A stretch of 64,000 bases of DNA. It comes from Limnephilus marmoratus. Lineage: Eukaryota > Arthropoda > Insecta > Trichoptera > Limnephilidae. A program made the translations under genes and the position numbers. The notes under the pieces were generated by a model. That model worked only from the letters and a program-made list of their open reading frames with translations, was not told where the DNA came from and did not search any database. Positions 45,513 to 55,374 of the stretch are shown here, piece by piece. Each line of letters opens with the position of its first letter. Positions within the stretch are counted from its first letter, which is position 1. The stretch spans positions 58,673,819 through 58,737,818 of the forward strand of contig OU862908.1 of NCBI GenBank assembly GCA_917880885.1, written 5' to 3'.

Positions 45513-45840
45513 AACATATGCTAACATACGAGATATTTGAGGTTCGAGCCGTCGAGCGAGCCCATAAATATACAAACCACAGCGAGCCTCTACACAACGT
45601 ATATCTTCGCTTCGAGCTGTTGAGTTTGAAAATTCGCAAGTCGCGGGGATGATCCGTGATAGCGATCCCTGCCTTGCCGACCGAGATGTGAGCAGCGCCT
45701 CTGCCGGCGGTTCCGCAAACGAAGTGTAGATCCCTGCTTGGCTGACAGAAAAGAGAGTAGCGCCTCTGGCGGCAAATCAAACTTAACACTGTGGCGGCAG
45801 AATTTGAATATGCTGCTAACAGTATATTGTATACAGATAT
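45513..45840. repeat. GC-richer repeat with an internal 75-bp duplication
   Basis: GATCCCTGCCTTGCCGACCG with GAGCAGCGCCTCTGCCGGCG (about 45652-45715) recurs as GATCCCTGCTTGGCTGACAG with AGTAGCGCCTCTGGCGGC (about 45729-45776). It looks like transposon sequence next to the foldback element; class unknown. Confidence 0.55.
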
Positions 45841-46065
45841 TACTACCACTGCTATACTGCCATTACAAGCAAAATGCAGCTGGGAATTTGCTGAGGTCGC
45901 ATTCTAATATAGGTATTTTTTATAGTGAGTCTCCCAGCTACCCTTTTGCTTAATAAAAATTAAAATACTACAGTACAGTACCTATATCATTAATGACATT
46001 TCAATAGAAAAATGTATCTTATTACTTTATTACATATAATGAAAGAGTTCATTGGGGCGTACATA

Positions 46066-46588
46066 CTGTGGCGTAGCGAGGGAGGGGGGCGGACCACCCC
46101 GGGTGCCACTCGACCAAGATACTGCATACACATGAACACGGTCCATTATTTATATTTTCGTAACTCAAATTTTATGTCGGTCGGTCTTTTATAGACAGAA
46201 TAGCCTATATTCTGAAATTCTCTAGCCACCCCCAGGATGGACCAATTTTATGAAGTCACTACGCCCAGGAGGGTGACATCTTTTTTTTTTTTTTTTTACA
46301 GTGAATACCGCACAAGAATCTCAACTGCTCCCGTCTGGAGTCAGTGAGACTATGGCATCCCCAATTGGGGTATGTTGTGAGGCTGAAGGTAGTGGGGAGG
46401 GGAAGGAGGTGGGGAAGAGGAAGGTTGGGAAGTACCTGGCTATTCAGATCTGGTCACTAAACACGGCTAAAACCATTTTCAAGCAACGTTTCAATTCTGA
46501 ATGGTGGTCTTACACCAGGGCGATACTAATAGTATCTTCCACTCTGGGGTATCTGCCCAGGGTGCAACACATGCTAGCTACGCCACTG
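46066..46588. mobile_element. hAT-type element with CTGTGGCGTAGC termini, complete
   Basis: The ends CTGTGGCGTAGCGAGG and CTAGCTACGCCACTG are inverted repeats. The flanks CGTACATA (46058-46065) and CGAACATA (46589-46596) are an 8-bp duplication with one mismatch. The left half is related to 794-1015. The right half contains AACGTTTCAATTCTGAATGG and TGGTCTTACACCAGG, shared with about 54880, so another repeat is mixed in. No transposase. Confidence 0.82.
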
Positions 46589-46596
46589 CGAACATA

Positions 46597-47059
46597 TAAA
46601 TAAGTCAGTACTCAAGTTCTGTTATCGTTTAATTATTAATTTCGTTGCTTAATTTTTATGCTTTTATAAAGTAAACAATTTCATGTTTTTGTTATTTTTT
46701 TTTTAGTCTAATGTTTTCTTTCCGTCGTGTATGGTATGTGTGGAAGTCTTTGTGATAATGCAGTTCTCTAAAGTAGTAAATTGTTAAACTTTGAAAATAA
46801 AAACTTAAAATTAACTTGTAGATAAAAATTAAAACTTCATTGAAAATTCTTTGTTTCACTCATTATATCTAATTCCTTAAGCATTATCATTAAATAAGCA
46901 CCAACTCATTGCTACGGTGACGACAACACCACTAACGAAGGTAATCTTTTTGACAAGCCACCTTTCCACTTATAATGTCCGAACAGTTGAAAAGTTTTGA
47001 GACAAAAAGTTAACCACCACCTCAAGGATATTCACACCTAGGGTCAGTTTCAATGTCTC
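46597..47059. other. Intergenic spacer
   Basis: AT-rich sequence; nothing recognised before the LINE fragment. Confidence 0.5.
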
Positions 47060-47700
47060 AAAAAGTCAAGCTTGTCTGATTTGGGTAAAGAAGGAGATCA
47101 GTGTCTGGTGCAATTTGATAAGGGCACCCTCCCCAATAAAATGCTTGGAGTAAGTATATCAGACCGGCTCGGCTCCATAGAAGCCCCAGTAAATCTGACT
47201 TCCAAGAAACTTGGCATCCTTGTCCTGTACAGGGCTAGCAGATTCTTCAATAATGACCAGCTGCTGCTGCTAATAAATGCTTGCTGTAAAAAATCTTAAG
47301 TACGTCCAATAATTGAATTTGGGAGCTACGTATGCGCTGGAGCCCCAAAATTCTTGATAAACGTACTTGATTATATGCGAAGAAGGGCGGTTCGTCTGAT
47401 TGACAACCCATTGTTCACATATAGAATGCCATCTCTAATACACAGATGCAATGTAGGCGTGCTAAGTCTGTTCTACAGGAATTTTAATGACACAAGCAGA
47501 ACACCCATTCACAGTTGATGTTGGCTTCATGAAAACAGGTTGCTTCTTTTACTCGTTTTAGTGTAATTTGGCTCGAATGCGGAATGAGCTACCAGCATCC
47601 GTTTTTCCTCCATCATATAATCCGGCCTCTTCAAGACCTGCAAATAAATCCCTTCCCACAGCCCCCACCTTAACCCGTATCATAAATCACAACCCTTCTT
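47060..47700 (+). pseudogene. jockey/CR1-type LINE reverse transcriptase fragment
   Basis: The plus-strand frame gives SKKLGILVLYRASRFFNNDQ and LLLLINACCKKS, then a stop. A second frame gives VRPIIEFGSYVCAGAPKFLI, NVLDYMRRRAVRLIDNPLFT and LIHRCNVGVLSLFYRNFND. This order (K.G.L.RA..F......L.Y...RP..EYGS..WAGA......LD..QRRA.RLI.....SL.HRR.V..LSLFYR) is the C-terminal third of a LINE reverse transcriptase. Stops and frame changes mark it as dead. Confidence 0.82.
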
Positions 47701-48104
47701 AACCAGATAACGACATAGTATCCATAGATAGGGGCGCTCTTGTGAGGTGTAACATAAAAACAACAAAATCTCTTTTGATTTATATTTCCATCGTGTTAGG
47801 TATAAAAAAAAATTTCATTTATTAATCCATTTATTTTTTCAATATCTGACAAAATATTCAAGAAGTATCAAAATGAAAAATCAAATATATGTATTTCATT
47901 TCAAAATAGGCAGCAATTTATAAGAGTATAACTGAAATGATTATTTTTTTACAATTTGTATTTGAAGTACAAGGTACAAGTTAGCGAAGTGTGATGTAGG
48001 ATCAGAGGATATACACTTCAACATATTTTATGATGCTGTGTGAACTTGTACTGTACTTCTTACAGTACAAGGTACCTTACTACAATTCTTGTCATCATCT
48101 AGAC
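47701..48104. other. Intergenic spacer
   Basis: AT-rich, with GTACAAG/CTTGTAC words near 47970-48070 that form a weak palindrome. Nothing else was recognised. Confidence 0.4.
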
Positions 48105-48674
48105 CAGGGGTCGGCAGTTTGTCAAGTGAGAAGAGTCAATTTGTCAAAGAAACAAATATATCAGAGAGTCATATTATAATGGGGGGAGGTAATCGTACTG
48201 TGGTAAAAATTTGGTGGAACAATAATTTCGATTTGCTTTGTGTTATGTACATTCTTACTGTAATATCACACTTCTGCCCGTTTAAATATTTCTATAAACA
48301 GACTCACGCATAGATTCCTTATTAAATTAAAACGAGTGTGTTCGGAATGCAAAAAAAATAATCGTTTGGGGGCTCCATCTCATAAGGCCGGTTGAGGGTC
48401 CATCCATGAATTATGTCACACAAGAGGGGGAAGAGAGTAAAGAAGTGTGACAAGGTATGGGGGGTCATCAGCACTGTGACGTCACATGTAAAAATTTAAA
48501 TATTTTTATAATTTATTTTTTTTTACTACTGTTTTGATTATTTTTAGATGTAAAATTGCAAAATATGTGTCGTCACACTAGAGGGGAGGGGGTCTCACAA
48601 ATGTGACGATGTGGGTCAGGGACAGAGGGGGGTCAAAAAATTATGAAATTCGTCTGACGTAATTCCAACCCCTG
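48105..48674. mobile_element. hAT-type element with CAGGGGTCGGCAG terminus and nested repeat
   Basis: The ends CAGGGGTCGGCAG and CAACCCCTG are inverted repeats of the hAT kind. The flanks share TCTAGA on both sides. Inside, from about 48398, lies a second element: GGGTCCATCCATGAATTATG with TCACAC and G-runs, and near 48640 AAAATTATGAAATTCGTCTG ACG in inverse. This is a repeat widely seen in insect genomes. The nested element is younger than its host. Confidence 0.7.
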
Positions 48675-49207
48675 GTCTAGATAAGTGTGCGGCTTTTGCG
48701 TAGGCGTTTGCGGCTCTTTAGATATTAACTCCTTTTCACCTCTACTTGCCTCCACTCAACCAGCCGCCATGAGATAGAGCCGCTGAATGAACTTTGACTT
48801 TGGAAGTCAGTGCACGGTATGCTCATTATGGTACCATTACAGGAGTCAGTATTTGTATGCCATGACACGATCTCAGTATCTGACGTCAGTATTGTTGCAA
48901 ATCCCACACAAGACGCTTTTAATGTAGTGGTTCTGAAAAAGAAAAGCCTGTTGTTATAAATTTGGTGTTGAGCACAAAGAAACGAGTGAAATGTAAGTGA
49001 TGGATGGATGATTCTCAAGAAAAAAAAATCTCACACTTTAATTTTGCTGACTGATCAGAAAAAGGTATTTGCACCTCTGGAACTCTTTTTTTCTGTTTCC
49101 AGATTTTCGATCGAGTTTGGCTAATATTGTTTTCATTTAATTAAATATTACAATTTGAGCTTTTACTCGTAAAAAAAAAAAAAAAAATATATATACATAT
49201 ATATAAT
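48675..49207. other. Intergenic spacer
   Basis: No gene or repeat terminus recognised. A poly-A and TATA-rich run at 49170-49207 precedes the hairpin element. Confidence 0.5.
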
Positions 49208-49334
49208 TTTATGGTTATTTCCTTTTGGGGTATTATGCCCACTGATGATGGACACTGTAACGCTGTCCGAAACGTTGGCTAAAGGAGGAGGTAGCGCAAC
49301 ACGGCATAATACCCCAAAAGGAAATAAACATAAA
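49208..49334. repeat. 32-bp-arm inverted repeat with hammerhead-like core
   Basis: The arms 49208-49239 and 49303-49334 are inverse copies with one mismatch (TTTCCTTTTGGGGTATTATG then CC). Between them are CTGATGA (49242-49248), a GGACA..TGTCC stem, GAAAC (49269-49273), and GTTG..CAAC. This gives a three-way junction with CUGAUGA and GAAA in the order found in hammerhead ribozymes. The cleavage-site triplet (NUH) expected before the closing stem is not present; AC is found instead. Confidence 0.7.
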
Positions 49335-49836
49335 GTTTTTGGCCGTGAATATCTAAAATCATATCATATATATTTGTTTTTATTCCAGAAAAAAGAACAA
49401 AACATTTTCACTTATTTAACTAGAAATAACTGAAATAATTACATTTTACATTAAACTACACGAAAAAACATTATTTAACGTCCATTATTTTGTTGATTAC
49501 CTTAGAAAAGAATTAATTTTTTTTTAATGTACACAGACTTTTTTAATTTTTTATAAGGAAATTGTATAAATTGCTACCCTGAGGATGAGCAATGAGAATT
49601 TCAACAAATTGCTAGATATGGTAACTACATACATATATTTTGAAAGAAAATACAGCCACGAGAGCTTCGATCTTGCCAAGAGAAAAATTAGCTATAAATG
49701 TTTCTGTGCGACCAGCAGAAGCTTTGAGAATTCAATTTTTTTTTTTAGGTTCCTTCCTATAAATATTTTGCAACATATTTATTTTCTTGCAGACATCTTC
49801 CCGTGTAATATTAGGGTTTGTAGTTATCAATATTGC
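49335..49836. other. Intergenic spacer
   Basis: AT-rich. The 85-codon frame at 49585-49842 has no recognisable product and lies in AT-rich sequence. Nothing else was seen. Confidence 0.45.
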
Positions 49837-50138
49837 CTATAATTCGTCCAAGGCCCAATTTCTTCTGAGAAGAACTACATAAAAAATAGTTGTTGTGAGT
49901 CGTGTTCCACATCTTAACTCATGTAAAATGTCCCACATATGTTCTACAGATCCCGTGTTTTGTACGCCTCGGTAAACGTCGCAAGGAGGCGCTTTGGCGG
50001 TGGAGGTAGGAAGCTTCGGTGGCGGGGATGGAACATCGCTGTCTAGTGTAGCTGGTGGCGATGGATGCGTCAGAGCACTATGCTCTGTAGACAAGGCAGC
50101 ACCGTCTTCCAAGGCACACAAGACATATTGATGTACTG
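49837..50138 (-). CDS. Unrecognised possible terminal exon
   Basis: After a CTCGTCCCCTCAG acceptor, the minus strand reads HQYVLCALEDGAALSTEHSA, a Pro/Ser-rich stretch (PSPPATLDSDVPSPPPKLPT), then RGVQNTGSVEHMWDILHELR and ends WALDEL before TAG. The GC content and non-random composition suggest coding, but I do not recognise the protein. It lies downstream of the UBE4-like C-terminal exon on the same strand and could be an alternative end or a separate gene piece. Confidence 0.3.
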
Positions 50139-50303
50139 AGGGGACGAGCACACACACGCATGAGTAAGCGCATCAGGATTCAAATATCTATATAGCACGA
50201 TTCAGTACTCACATCGGTGAGGATTAGATAATTATAGTAATATATATAATACAAACTGTACATTTTTTTTTATTACTTTGCCAACTCTGACAGAAATATA
50301 GTT

Positions 50304-50435
50304 TTAGGTGAATGAAACATAGTTGCTTGAACACACAGCCTCTTTGCGGCTTTTCCTCCACTGTGTCCACTCCATGATCTGCTCCCGGAGTTCGTCGTAG
50401 GACTTGATTTTGGGCTCAATTGATGTTGGACTGGT
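50304..50435 (-). pseudogene. UBE4-like C-terminal exon
   Basis: After the acceptor GTCTAG, it encodes TSPTSIEPKIKSYDELREQI, then MEWTQWRKSRKEAVCSSNYV and SFT with a TAA stop at 50304-50306. The N..EL...I..W...RK pattern is the last helix of U-box E4 ligases. It enters in phase 0. Confidence 0.5.
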
Positions 50436-50649
50436 CTAGACCGACACTGAGGGGGGATCAGTTGAATGGGTCGGATTGATCACTGAGGAGATGACTGCAA
50501 GTACAGAATGGTTAATGTAAATGTGAAATCACTTAACAAATATTTAATGAATGTTTCCACCTCACAGATATTGCAAAAAGAATGGAAGAACTGAAATGGG
50601 TACGGGCACTGGGCAGGGTGGGAAGCAAGGAAATAAATTGTTGATGCAA

Positions 50650-51230
50650 AACTCTGATTGACTGGAGACCAGAAGGGTTGCAATTTGGGAGTCCGGCCTG
50701 AGTACCGCCGCCCCAGCAACCATTTATTGGTTAACCAACACCTCTGCCGTAGGTCGCCCCAAGTGGTTCATACGTTTGGTGACTCAGCAGGGGTGCCCGG
50801 GTTTACGGGGAGAGGTTTGTCCGGGTCTCTACAGCGGATACGTCTGACCACCAGCTGCATGGCAGGCCGGATTGGGAGAGAATGGTTGAGGGAGTCCCCT
50901 TTGACTTCTCCAGCTATTCTCTCTCGGAACATCGCCTTGCACCACAGTGGGAGGGATAGATTCATACGTCCTTCACTCCTGGACACCCTGATCCCAGATT
51001 CCTACCCATCCCTCATACCCTTTTCCTTCCCAAAACTTCCTCTTCTTTCTTTCCCAAAAAGACCCTCCACACAGCATCCCCAAAGATGACATAGGCCCTG
51101 AAATAAATTATTTTCTTCAGGACCTTCTAAGTGGTGGTGCTGTTGTAAAAAAAATTACTGATGAAGGAAGCTAAAAAGGAATACCCTGAGGAAAATAATT
51201 CCCCTCGGGGCCTCCTGTAGGTAAAAAAGA
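50650..51230 (+). repeat. Dispersed repeat R1, longest copy
   Basis: Shared with 54440-54860 and, inverted, 42115-42270: GAGTACCGCCGCC, TACGTTTGGTGACTCAGCAG, GGGTGCCCGGGTTT, CATCGCCTTGCACCA, ACCCTTTTCCTTCCCA and CATCCCCAAAGATGACATAG. The end contains CCCTGAGGAAAATAATTCCC CTC. It is probably the 3' part of a non-LTR retrotransposon; no protein domain could be confirmed. Confidence 0.7.
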
Positions 51231-51703
51231 AGAAGTAAAAAAAAAATAAGGAAAAATGCCACCAGGAAGCCCACAACAGAGATGAAGCAATGATTTAAAA
51301 AGATACGGAGGGCTAAAATGGCAAACCCTGGCCTAACACATTAAGGAGGCTTTTCATATTAACCACATTCTTCTCAAGTCATTCTAATCCTCATTGCTGA
51401 GGATCGTGAACCCTACTACAATATCCAGAGGACAAAGCTCCTTCACTCCTCATGGTTCTGCACTGCATGGACACTCTAGTACCAGACACCAGGGATACGT
51501 CACTCTATGGCTGCGGTGACCTTCCTCTGCTTCTTCTGCCAAACATTGAGCTCAGTGACTATGAGTTTCTCCAAGATGGAGTCCTCAGTTTGGCAACATG
51601 CCCCAAGTACATTAGAAAAAGTTGTGGGCAGATAGTTAAAAGCCTATTGTGGATGCCTAACTCTTCCACTCTACGAGGCCTTAAGGTTTCCCTCAGGCCT
51701 ATC
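51231..51703. other. Unassigned, with a possible old coding frame
   Basis: The 84-codon plus-strand frame ending at 51706 reads SLATCPKYIRKSCGQIVKSL and LWMPNSSTLRGLKVSLRPI and is cut by the Harbinger insertion at 51704. The frame seems to continue beyond 52599 as LDMLRRGPIPSEWEI. I do not recognise it; it could be host or repeat sequence. Confidence 0.3.
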
Positions 51704-51893
51704 TAAGAGCCCGCGCAGACAGCAAGCGTTCCGCGTTCGGCGTTCCGCGTTCTGCGTTCTTTGTAAGTAGTTGACCACTATAGCGCAGCGCAGACACAGC
51801 AGCAGTCAGACCGCGCCGGTCAGTGTGAACGCTTACGTTTTTGCGTTCTATTGTCAGAATTACAAAGAACGCGTGGAACGCCTCGCTAGCAAG

Positions 51894-51950
51894 ATGACCG
51901 ACACCGAAAAATTAATTGATTTAGTAAGGGAAAGGCAGTTTTTTATATAA
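51894..51950 (+). pseudogene. Harbinger-associated MADF protein, start only
   Basis: MTDTEKLIDLVRERQFF fits the first helix of a MADF (Myb/SANT-like) domain, the partner DNA-binding protein of PIF/Harbinger transposases. The usual continuation (FLY..) is frameshifted and the rest deleted. Confidence 0.65.
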
Positions 51951-52307
51951 TCTTAGTGACGCAGACTGTATAATTATAAAAATATTTTTTTATACGCACC
52001 AGATTTAAATGTCCGGGTTAAATTTTCCCCACAGGAAAAACTAAAGCCTTTCACACACTTCCCCAAATGATCATCTAGTCAATCCACGCTATGCAATTGC
52101 ACTATATAAGTATTGTAAAAACAAAATAATACAAGAACAACATGTCGACCTACCAGAGACCAAATGGGAAAATAATTCTATAAATAACTATATATTTATT
52201 ATTTTATAATTATATAATTATAATTATATTTATTATTTTTTTGATATAATTATGCAATTCATTAAAGCTACTTATTGACATTCGGAAGTAAATAAAAAAA
52301 AACGTTC

Positions 52308-52452
52308 TTCATCTTTAAGTAATTCAGGAAAAATACTGAACTCTCCTTTTCATTTCGCTCAGTGTTAATTGGATGCACCCAGTGACTTCTTTTCTTTTTA
52401 CACTCTTCCAAAGTCAACAAAAGCAATGCTTCGTCTTCTGAAGACGAACTAT
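52308..52452 (-). pseudogene. Harbinger transposase, N-terminal fragment
   Basis: The minus strand reads SSSSEDEALLLLTLEECKKK, then RSHWVHPINTERNEKESSVF. The acidic Ser cluster, poly-Leu helix, basic patch and WVHPIN..R.E.G motif are typical of Harbinger transposase N-termini. The DDE domain is missing. Confidence 0.75.
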
Positions 52453-52838
52453 CAAAATACGTGTTTCAGGTACAAGCTTTTTAGGAAAATGGAACGCAGA
52501 ATATTTGACCGTGTGCTGTGTGAGTTAGAACTCCCGTAGAACGCAACCGACAGAACGCTAGATGAACGCTGAACGCTTAGCTGTCTGCGCGGGCTCTTAT
52601 ATTTGGATATGCTGCGCAGGGGACCCATTCCCAGTGAGTGGGAAATATGAGCATATTTCCCAATGCTGCATTGAAATATGTAATCATATTTATGAGAATA
52701 TTGTCTCATAAATATGATCTCATATAAATATCTTATAATAATAATAATTGGATAATTTGTAAAGTGCCGTTTTTGTGAAAAACCACCTCAAGGGTACTCC
52801 AATTAGAATTTAAAAAAGTATTTGTTTATTCGAGCAAC

Positions 52839-52975
52839 CTTGCAGTGGTAGTCCTAGAGCTGGGCAGGTTGACGGGGCCCAACATGAAGGTGTTCATGAT
52901 GGGGTCCAGGAACTTCTCAGGAGCATCAGCTAGCGTCTCCTCGTCCTCCAGCGGCTTACATGCCAGGTATGCCTT
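52839..52975 (-). pseudogene. UBE4-like U-box exon, damaged
   Basis: It encodes [20 protein letters not shown], then [20 protein letters not shown] and R. This matches the U-box opening (A..EFLDP.M.T.M..PV.LPSSR). The following conserved block of the U-box (about TVDRSTIARHLL) is reduced to TTTA plus a split codon, so the E2-binding fold would be incomplete unless another exon supplies it. Confidence 0.6.
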
Positions 52976-53151
52976 CTACTCCACTATAAACAAATAAGAA
53001 ATGTTCAATATTTTTACAAGAAAAACTCTCTTTTTATAACTTTTGGAGGTTATTCCCACCAATGTATTATATTAATGAAGAAGAAGATAACAATAAGAAT
53101 CTAAACAAAAATATGAAAGAGAACAAGACACAGAAAAAAAAAAAAAATAAT

Positions 53152-53226
53152 GGTCGCAACTGGGACTCGAACCCAGACCTCTCGTCTAAACGGGACGTGC
53201 GCGTTAACCAATTTCGCCATTGCCAC
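53152..53226 (-). tRNA. tRNA-Asn-like sequence, probable pseudogene
   Basis: The minus strand folds as a near-complete tRNA. The acceptor is GTGGCAA/TTGCGAC with one mismatch. The D arm is GCGAAATTGGTTAACGC. The T arm is CTGGGTTCGAGTCCCAG, with perfect pairing and a consensus B box. Loop CCGTTTA would give anticodon GTT (Asn), but U33 is C and the anticodon stem is one pair too long. A T-run follows a few bases after the 3' end, like a polymerase III terminator. A pseudogene or SINE head is more likely than a working tRNA. Confidence 0.6.
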
Positions 53227-53401
53227 CTTCTGTCAAACCGTCATATTTGTCAATCTCATATTTCAAATTTTAGAATTACAATATTATCCTCAACTAATTC
53301 TTTTTTCCATATTACGGGCAGCTGCCCTTTTTATTGGAAAAAATCATTCCAAGAATGTTTTATGTAATCTGGGTAGCGTCTCGGATAATGGATCTCGGAA
53401 G

Positions 53402-53455
53402 ATGGCAATGGTGAAATTGGTTAATTGGCAGAGCGCTTTCACACATACTGCGCAT
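53402..53455 (+). repeat. Partial tRNA-like head in opposite orientation
   Basis: GATGGCAATGGTGAAATTGG followed by TTAATTGGCAGAGCGC repeats the 5' half (acceptor and D arm) of the tRNA-like sequence at 53226, but on the other strand and without a T arm. Confidence 0.5.
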
Positions 53456-54084
53456 CCCCCACCACTCCCCTTATCTCACCCCGAGTGCCACTGACATATG
53501 AAAAATTAAAACACCATACGCGATTGAATATGGCATACATACACGGCATGGACACGATACACATGCTCCTGGCAAGCTGAAGGCCACTACTAGCATGCTT
53601 TTGATCGAGATAATAGCATGTGTATCTGCAGCTTAACTACTCGAACCCAAAAGCTTGTTTTCACAATAATATAACATTACCAGACATATGTATGACGTAT
53701 GGGGCGTACCTGACTTATTAAAGAATAACACAAGAAATGTCTTGTGGGTTTCTTTCACGGTCCAAATTTTACCTAATAGAGGCCTAAATTTCCAATACAA
53801 TACTGTGTTTACGAAATCCAAACGGGGTGGATGTAAGTGAGAGTGATATACGTGAGAGTGAGCGCTGGGCTATTGGGTTAAACGGAACATTGTTTCCATT
53901 CATATTTGTATGCAAGGCATTTCCAGTTTTCTTTTTTATTCTCCTTTGAATTATCCTGGTGATCCCAATTTGAAACTATTTTTTGTCTGCACTTTCTAGA
54001 ATGACTGTACTGTACTGTACTTCGTAAACACTTGCTCAAAATATTCAGCGTGATATTGTCTAAAATAATGCAATGCAAGAATAC

Positions 54085-54184
54085 CTTGAAGATGTTCTGA
54101 TTGGGCCCCACCAGGTGAAGGAGGAAGCAGTTGAGCATTGAGGTGATGCCGCCGACCATGGTGGAGTGGCTGAACAGAAAGTGA
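54085..54184 (-). pseudogene. UBE4-like core exon
   Basis: Reads SHFLFSHSTMVGGITSMLNC and FLLHLVGPNQNIFK before a TTCAAG|GTATTC donor. It corresponds to the F..P.L..R..SMLNYFL.HLVGP......K segment of the UFD2 core, a well-conserved helix pair. Confidence 0.65.
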
Positions 54185-54439
54185 CTTGCGTTGGTCGGTG
54201 ATTGTTTGGTCTCCAGAGTGCGCGTGGTGCCCCTGCCAGGTGTCAGGATGCCAGGATATTGCCAAGTGCGCCATGGAGTTCAGACTTGCCATTCATTGTT
54301 TTCACTAAAGAACAAGGACAATAGTTACAAAACTGCACCAGAAAGCTCTGCCTCAAAACGGGAATGCCTCCCAATGAGATAGGCATAGTAAAAACCATAG
54401 TAATATTAAATTTGTTATTAAGATAAATCAATTTAGGAG

Positions 54440-54860
54440 GCAATGTGGGAGGCGGGTATGGGTACCGCCGATCTGGGAAACATTTCATGAATAGCTAAAA
54501 TCTCTGCCACAGGTCGTACGTTTGGTGACCTAGCAGGGGTGCCGGGATTTGTGAGGTTTTTTCATGCCTTGGCTGTGGATGCACTTGCCCACCAACTCCA
54601 GGGAGGGTTCAGTTGAGGAAGGCCCTTTGTACATAACACTTGACCTGTCTAGCTGGACTCTCTTGACCCATCGCCTTGCACCAGTGGGAGAGATGGATTC
54701 ATACTTCCATCATTCCAACACAATAAACCCAAATAATTTCTACCAACTCCTACCCTTTTCCTTCCCAGAACTTACTCTCCTTAAAAGGACCCTGCGCACA
54801 GTATCCCCAAAGATGACATAAGCTCTGAGGGAAATAATTGTCCTCAGGGCCAATGAGTGA
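54440..54860 (+). repeat. Dispersed repeat R1, second copy
   Basis: A diverged copy of 50650-51230 (GTACCGCCGATCTGGGAAAC, ACGTTTGGTGACCTAGCAGG, CATCGCCTTGCACCAGTGGG, TATCCCCAAAGATGACATAA). Followed by AGCAATGTTTTGATTCTGAA, shared with the right half of the element at 46066. Confidence 0.7.
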
Positions 54861-55307
54861 AGTTAATATAAAAAAGCAATGTTTTGATTCTGAATGGTGG
54901 TATTCCACCAGGAAGATACTGAGTCTTTAAATGTGAAAGAAATCTGGATCCGGAGGCCGGTCCCGGGAGCTTATTGAGACTGTTGGTGTGAGTTACCATA
55001 ATATTTTTTCTCTTTAGCGTTATTGATTATAGATCATTTAATTTCAGAAGAAATCTGTAAATAAACTTACTTAAAGCACAAAAAGCTACCTTGTTAATTA
55101 TAAAACTGAATAGACATATGGAAAAAAGAATTAGTCTCAAACCGCTCTCAAAGAGCGTATGTGCGCCATGTTGCTCAGAGCCTTCCAATACACATTCATT
55201 TCACAGTACAAGCCACATCTTCCATGTTGGCTTCAAGCGATCGAAAAAACAAACTTTGTGAGTTTCACTGGAACTATTTAATAAATGTTAATAGTTATTT
55301 AGCATAC

Positions 55308-55374
55308 TTGAAACAATCTGTGTTCTTTGATTTTCCACAAGAAATCCATCACCAGATGCAGATACGTGTGCCGC
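55308..55374 (-). pseudogene. UBE4-like core exon (weak)
   Basis: The acceptor is TTTAACCACAG. Reads RHTYLHLVMDFLWKIKEHRL followed by FQ and a possible GTATGC donor. The spacing Y/R-H..Y..L...LW....HR fits the UFD2 core, but the match is short. Confidence 0.45.

Larger units (their letters stand above)
51704..52599. mobile_element. PIF/Harbinger derivative with both gene starts retained, 896 bp
   Basis: The termini TAAGAGCCCGCGCAGACAGC and GCTGTCTGCGCGGGCTCTTA are near-perfect inverted repeats. Near each end several GAACGC/GCGTTC words follow (likely binding sites). One side encodes the start of a MADF-domain protein and the other, on the minus strand, the start of a Harbinger transposase. 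The two genes face each other and both are cut off by a large internal deletion. A three-base target duplication could not be made out because the flanking TAA/TTA is part of the palindrome. Confidence 0.85.
50304..55374 (-). pseudogene. UBE4/UFD2-type E4 ubiquitin ligase, scattered and probably decayed exons
   Basis: UFD2 proteins extend ubiquitin chains through a C-terminal U-box. On the minus strand, in the correct order, I find 55374-55308 (RHTYLHLVMDFLWKIKEHRL, like the YRRPMYPILRYMW..YR segment of the core), 54184-54085 (SHFLFSHSTMVGGITSMLNC, FLLHLVGPNQNIFK), 52975-52839 ([27 protein letters not shown]) and 50435-50304 (KIKSYDELREQIMEWTQWRK). Each has plausible splice sites, but the stretch between the second and third pieces and the centre of the U-box are missing, phases do not match, and a Harbinger element lies between the last two. 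I infer a broken gene or pseudogene, but undetected exons could exist. Whether it is closest to UBE4A or UBE4B is not settled. Confidence 0.55.

Noticed and set aside
46301..46603. 100-codon frame MNTAQESQLLPSGVSETMAS...
   Set aside because: Lies inside the hAT-type element bounded by an 8-bp duplication and shares sequence with another repeat; the frame is not conserved in the related sequence near 54880.
50658..51089. 143-codon plus-strand frame
   Set aside because: It lies wholly within dispersed repeat R1, whose other copies do not keep the frame.
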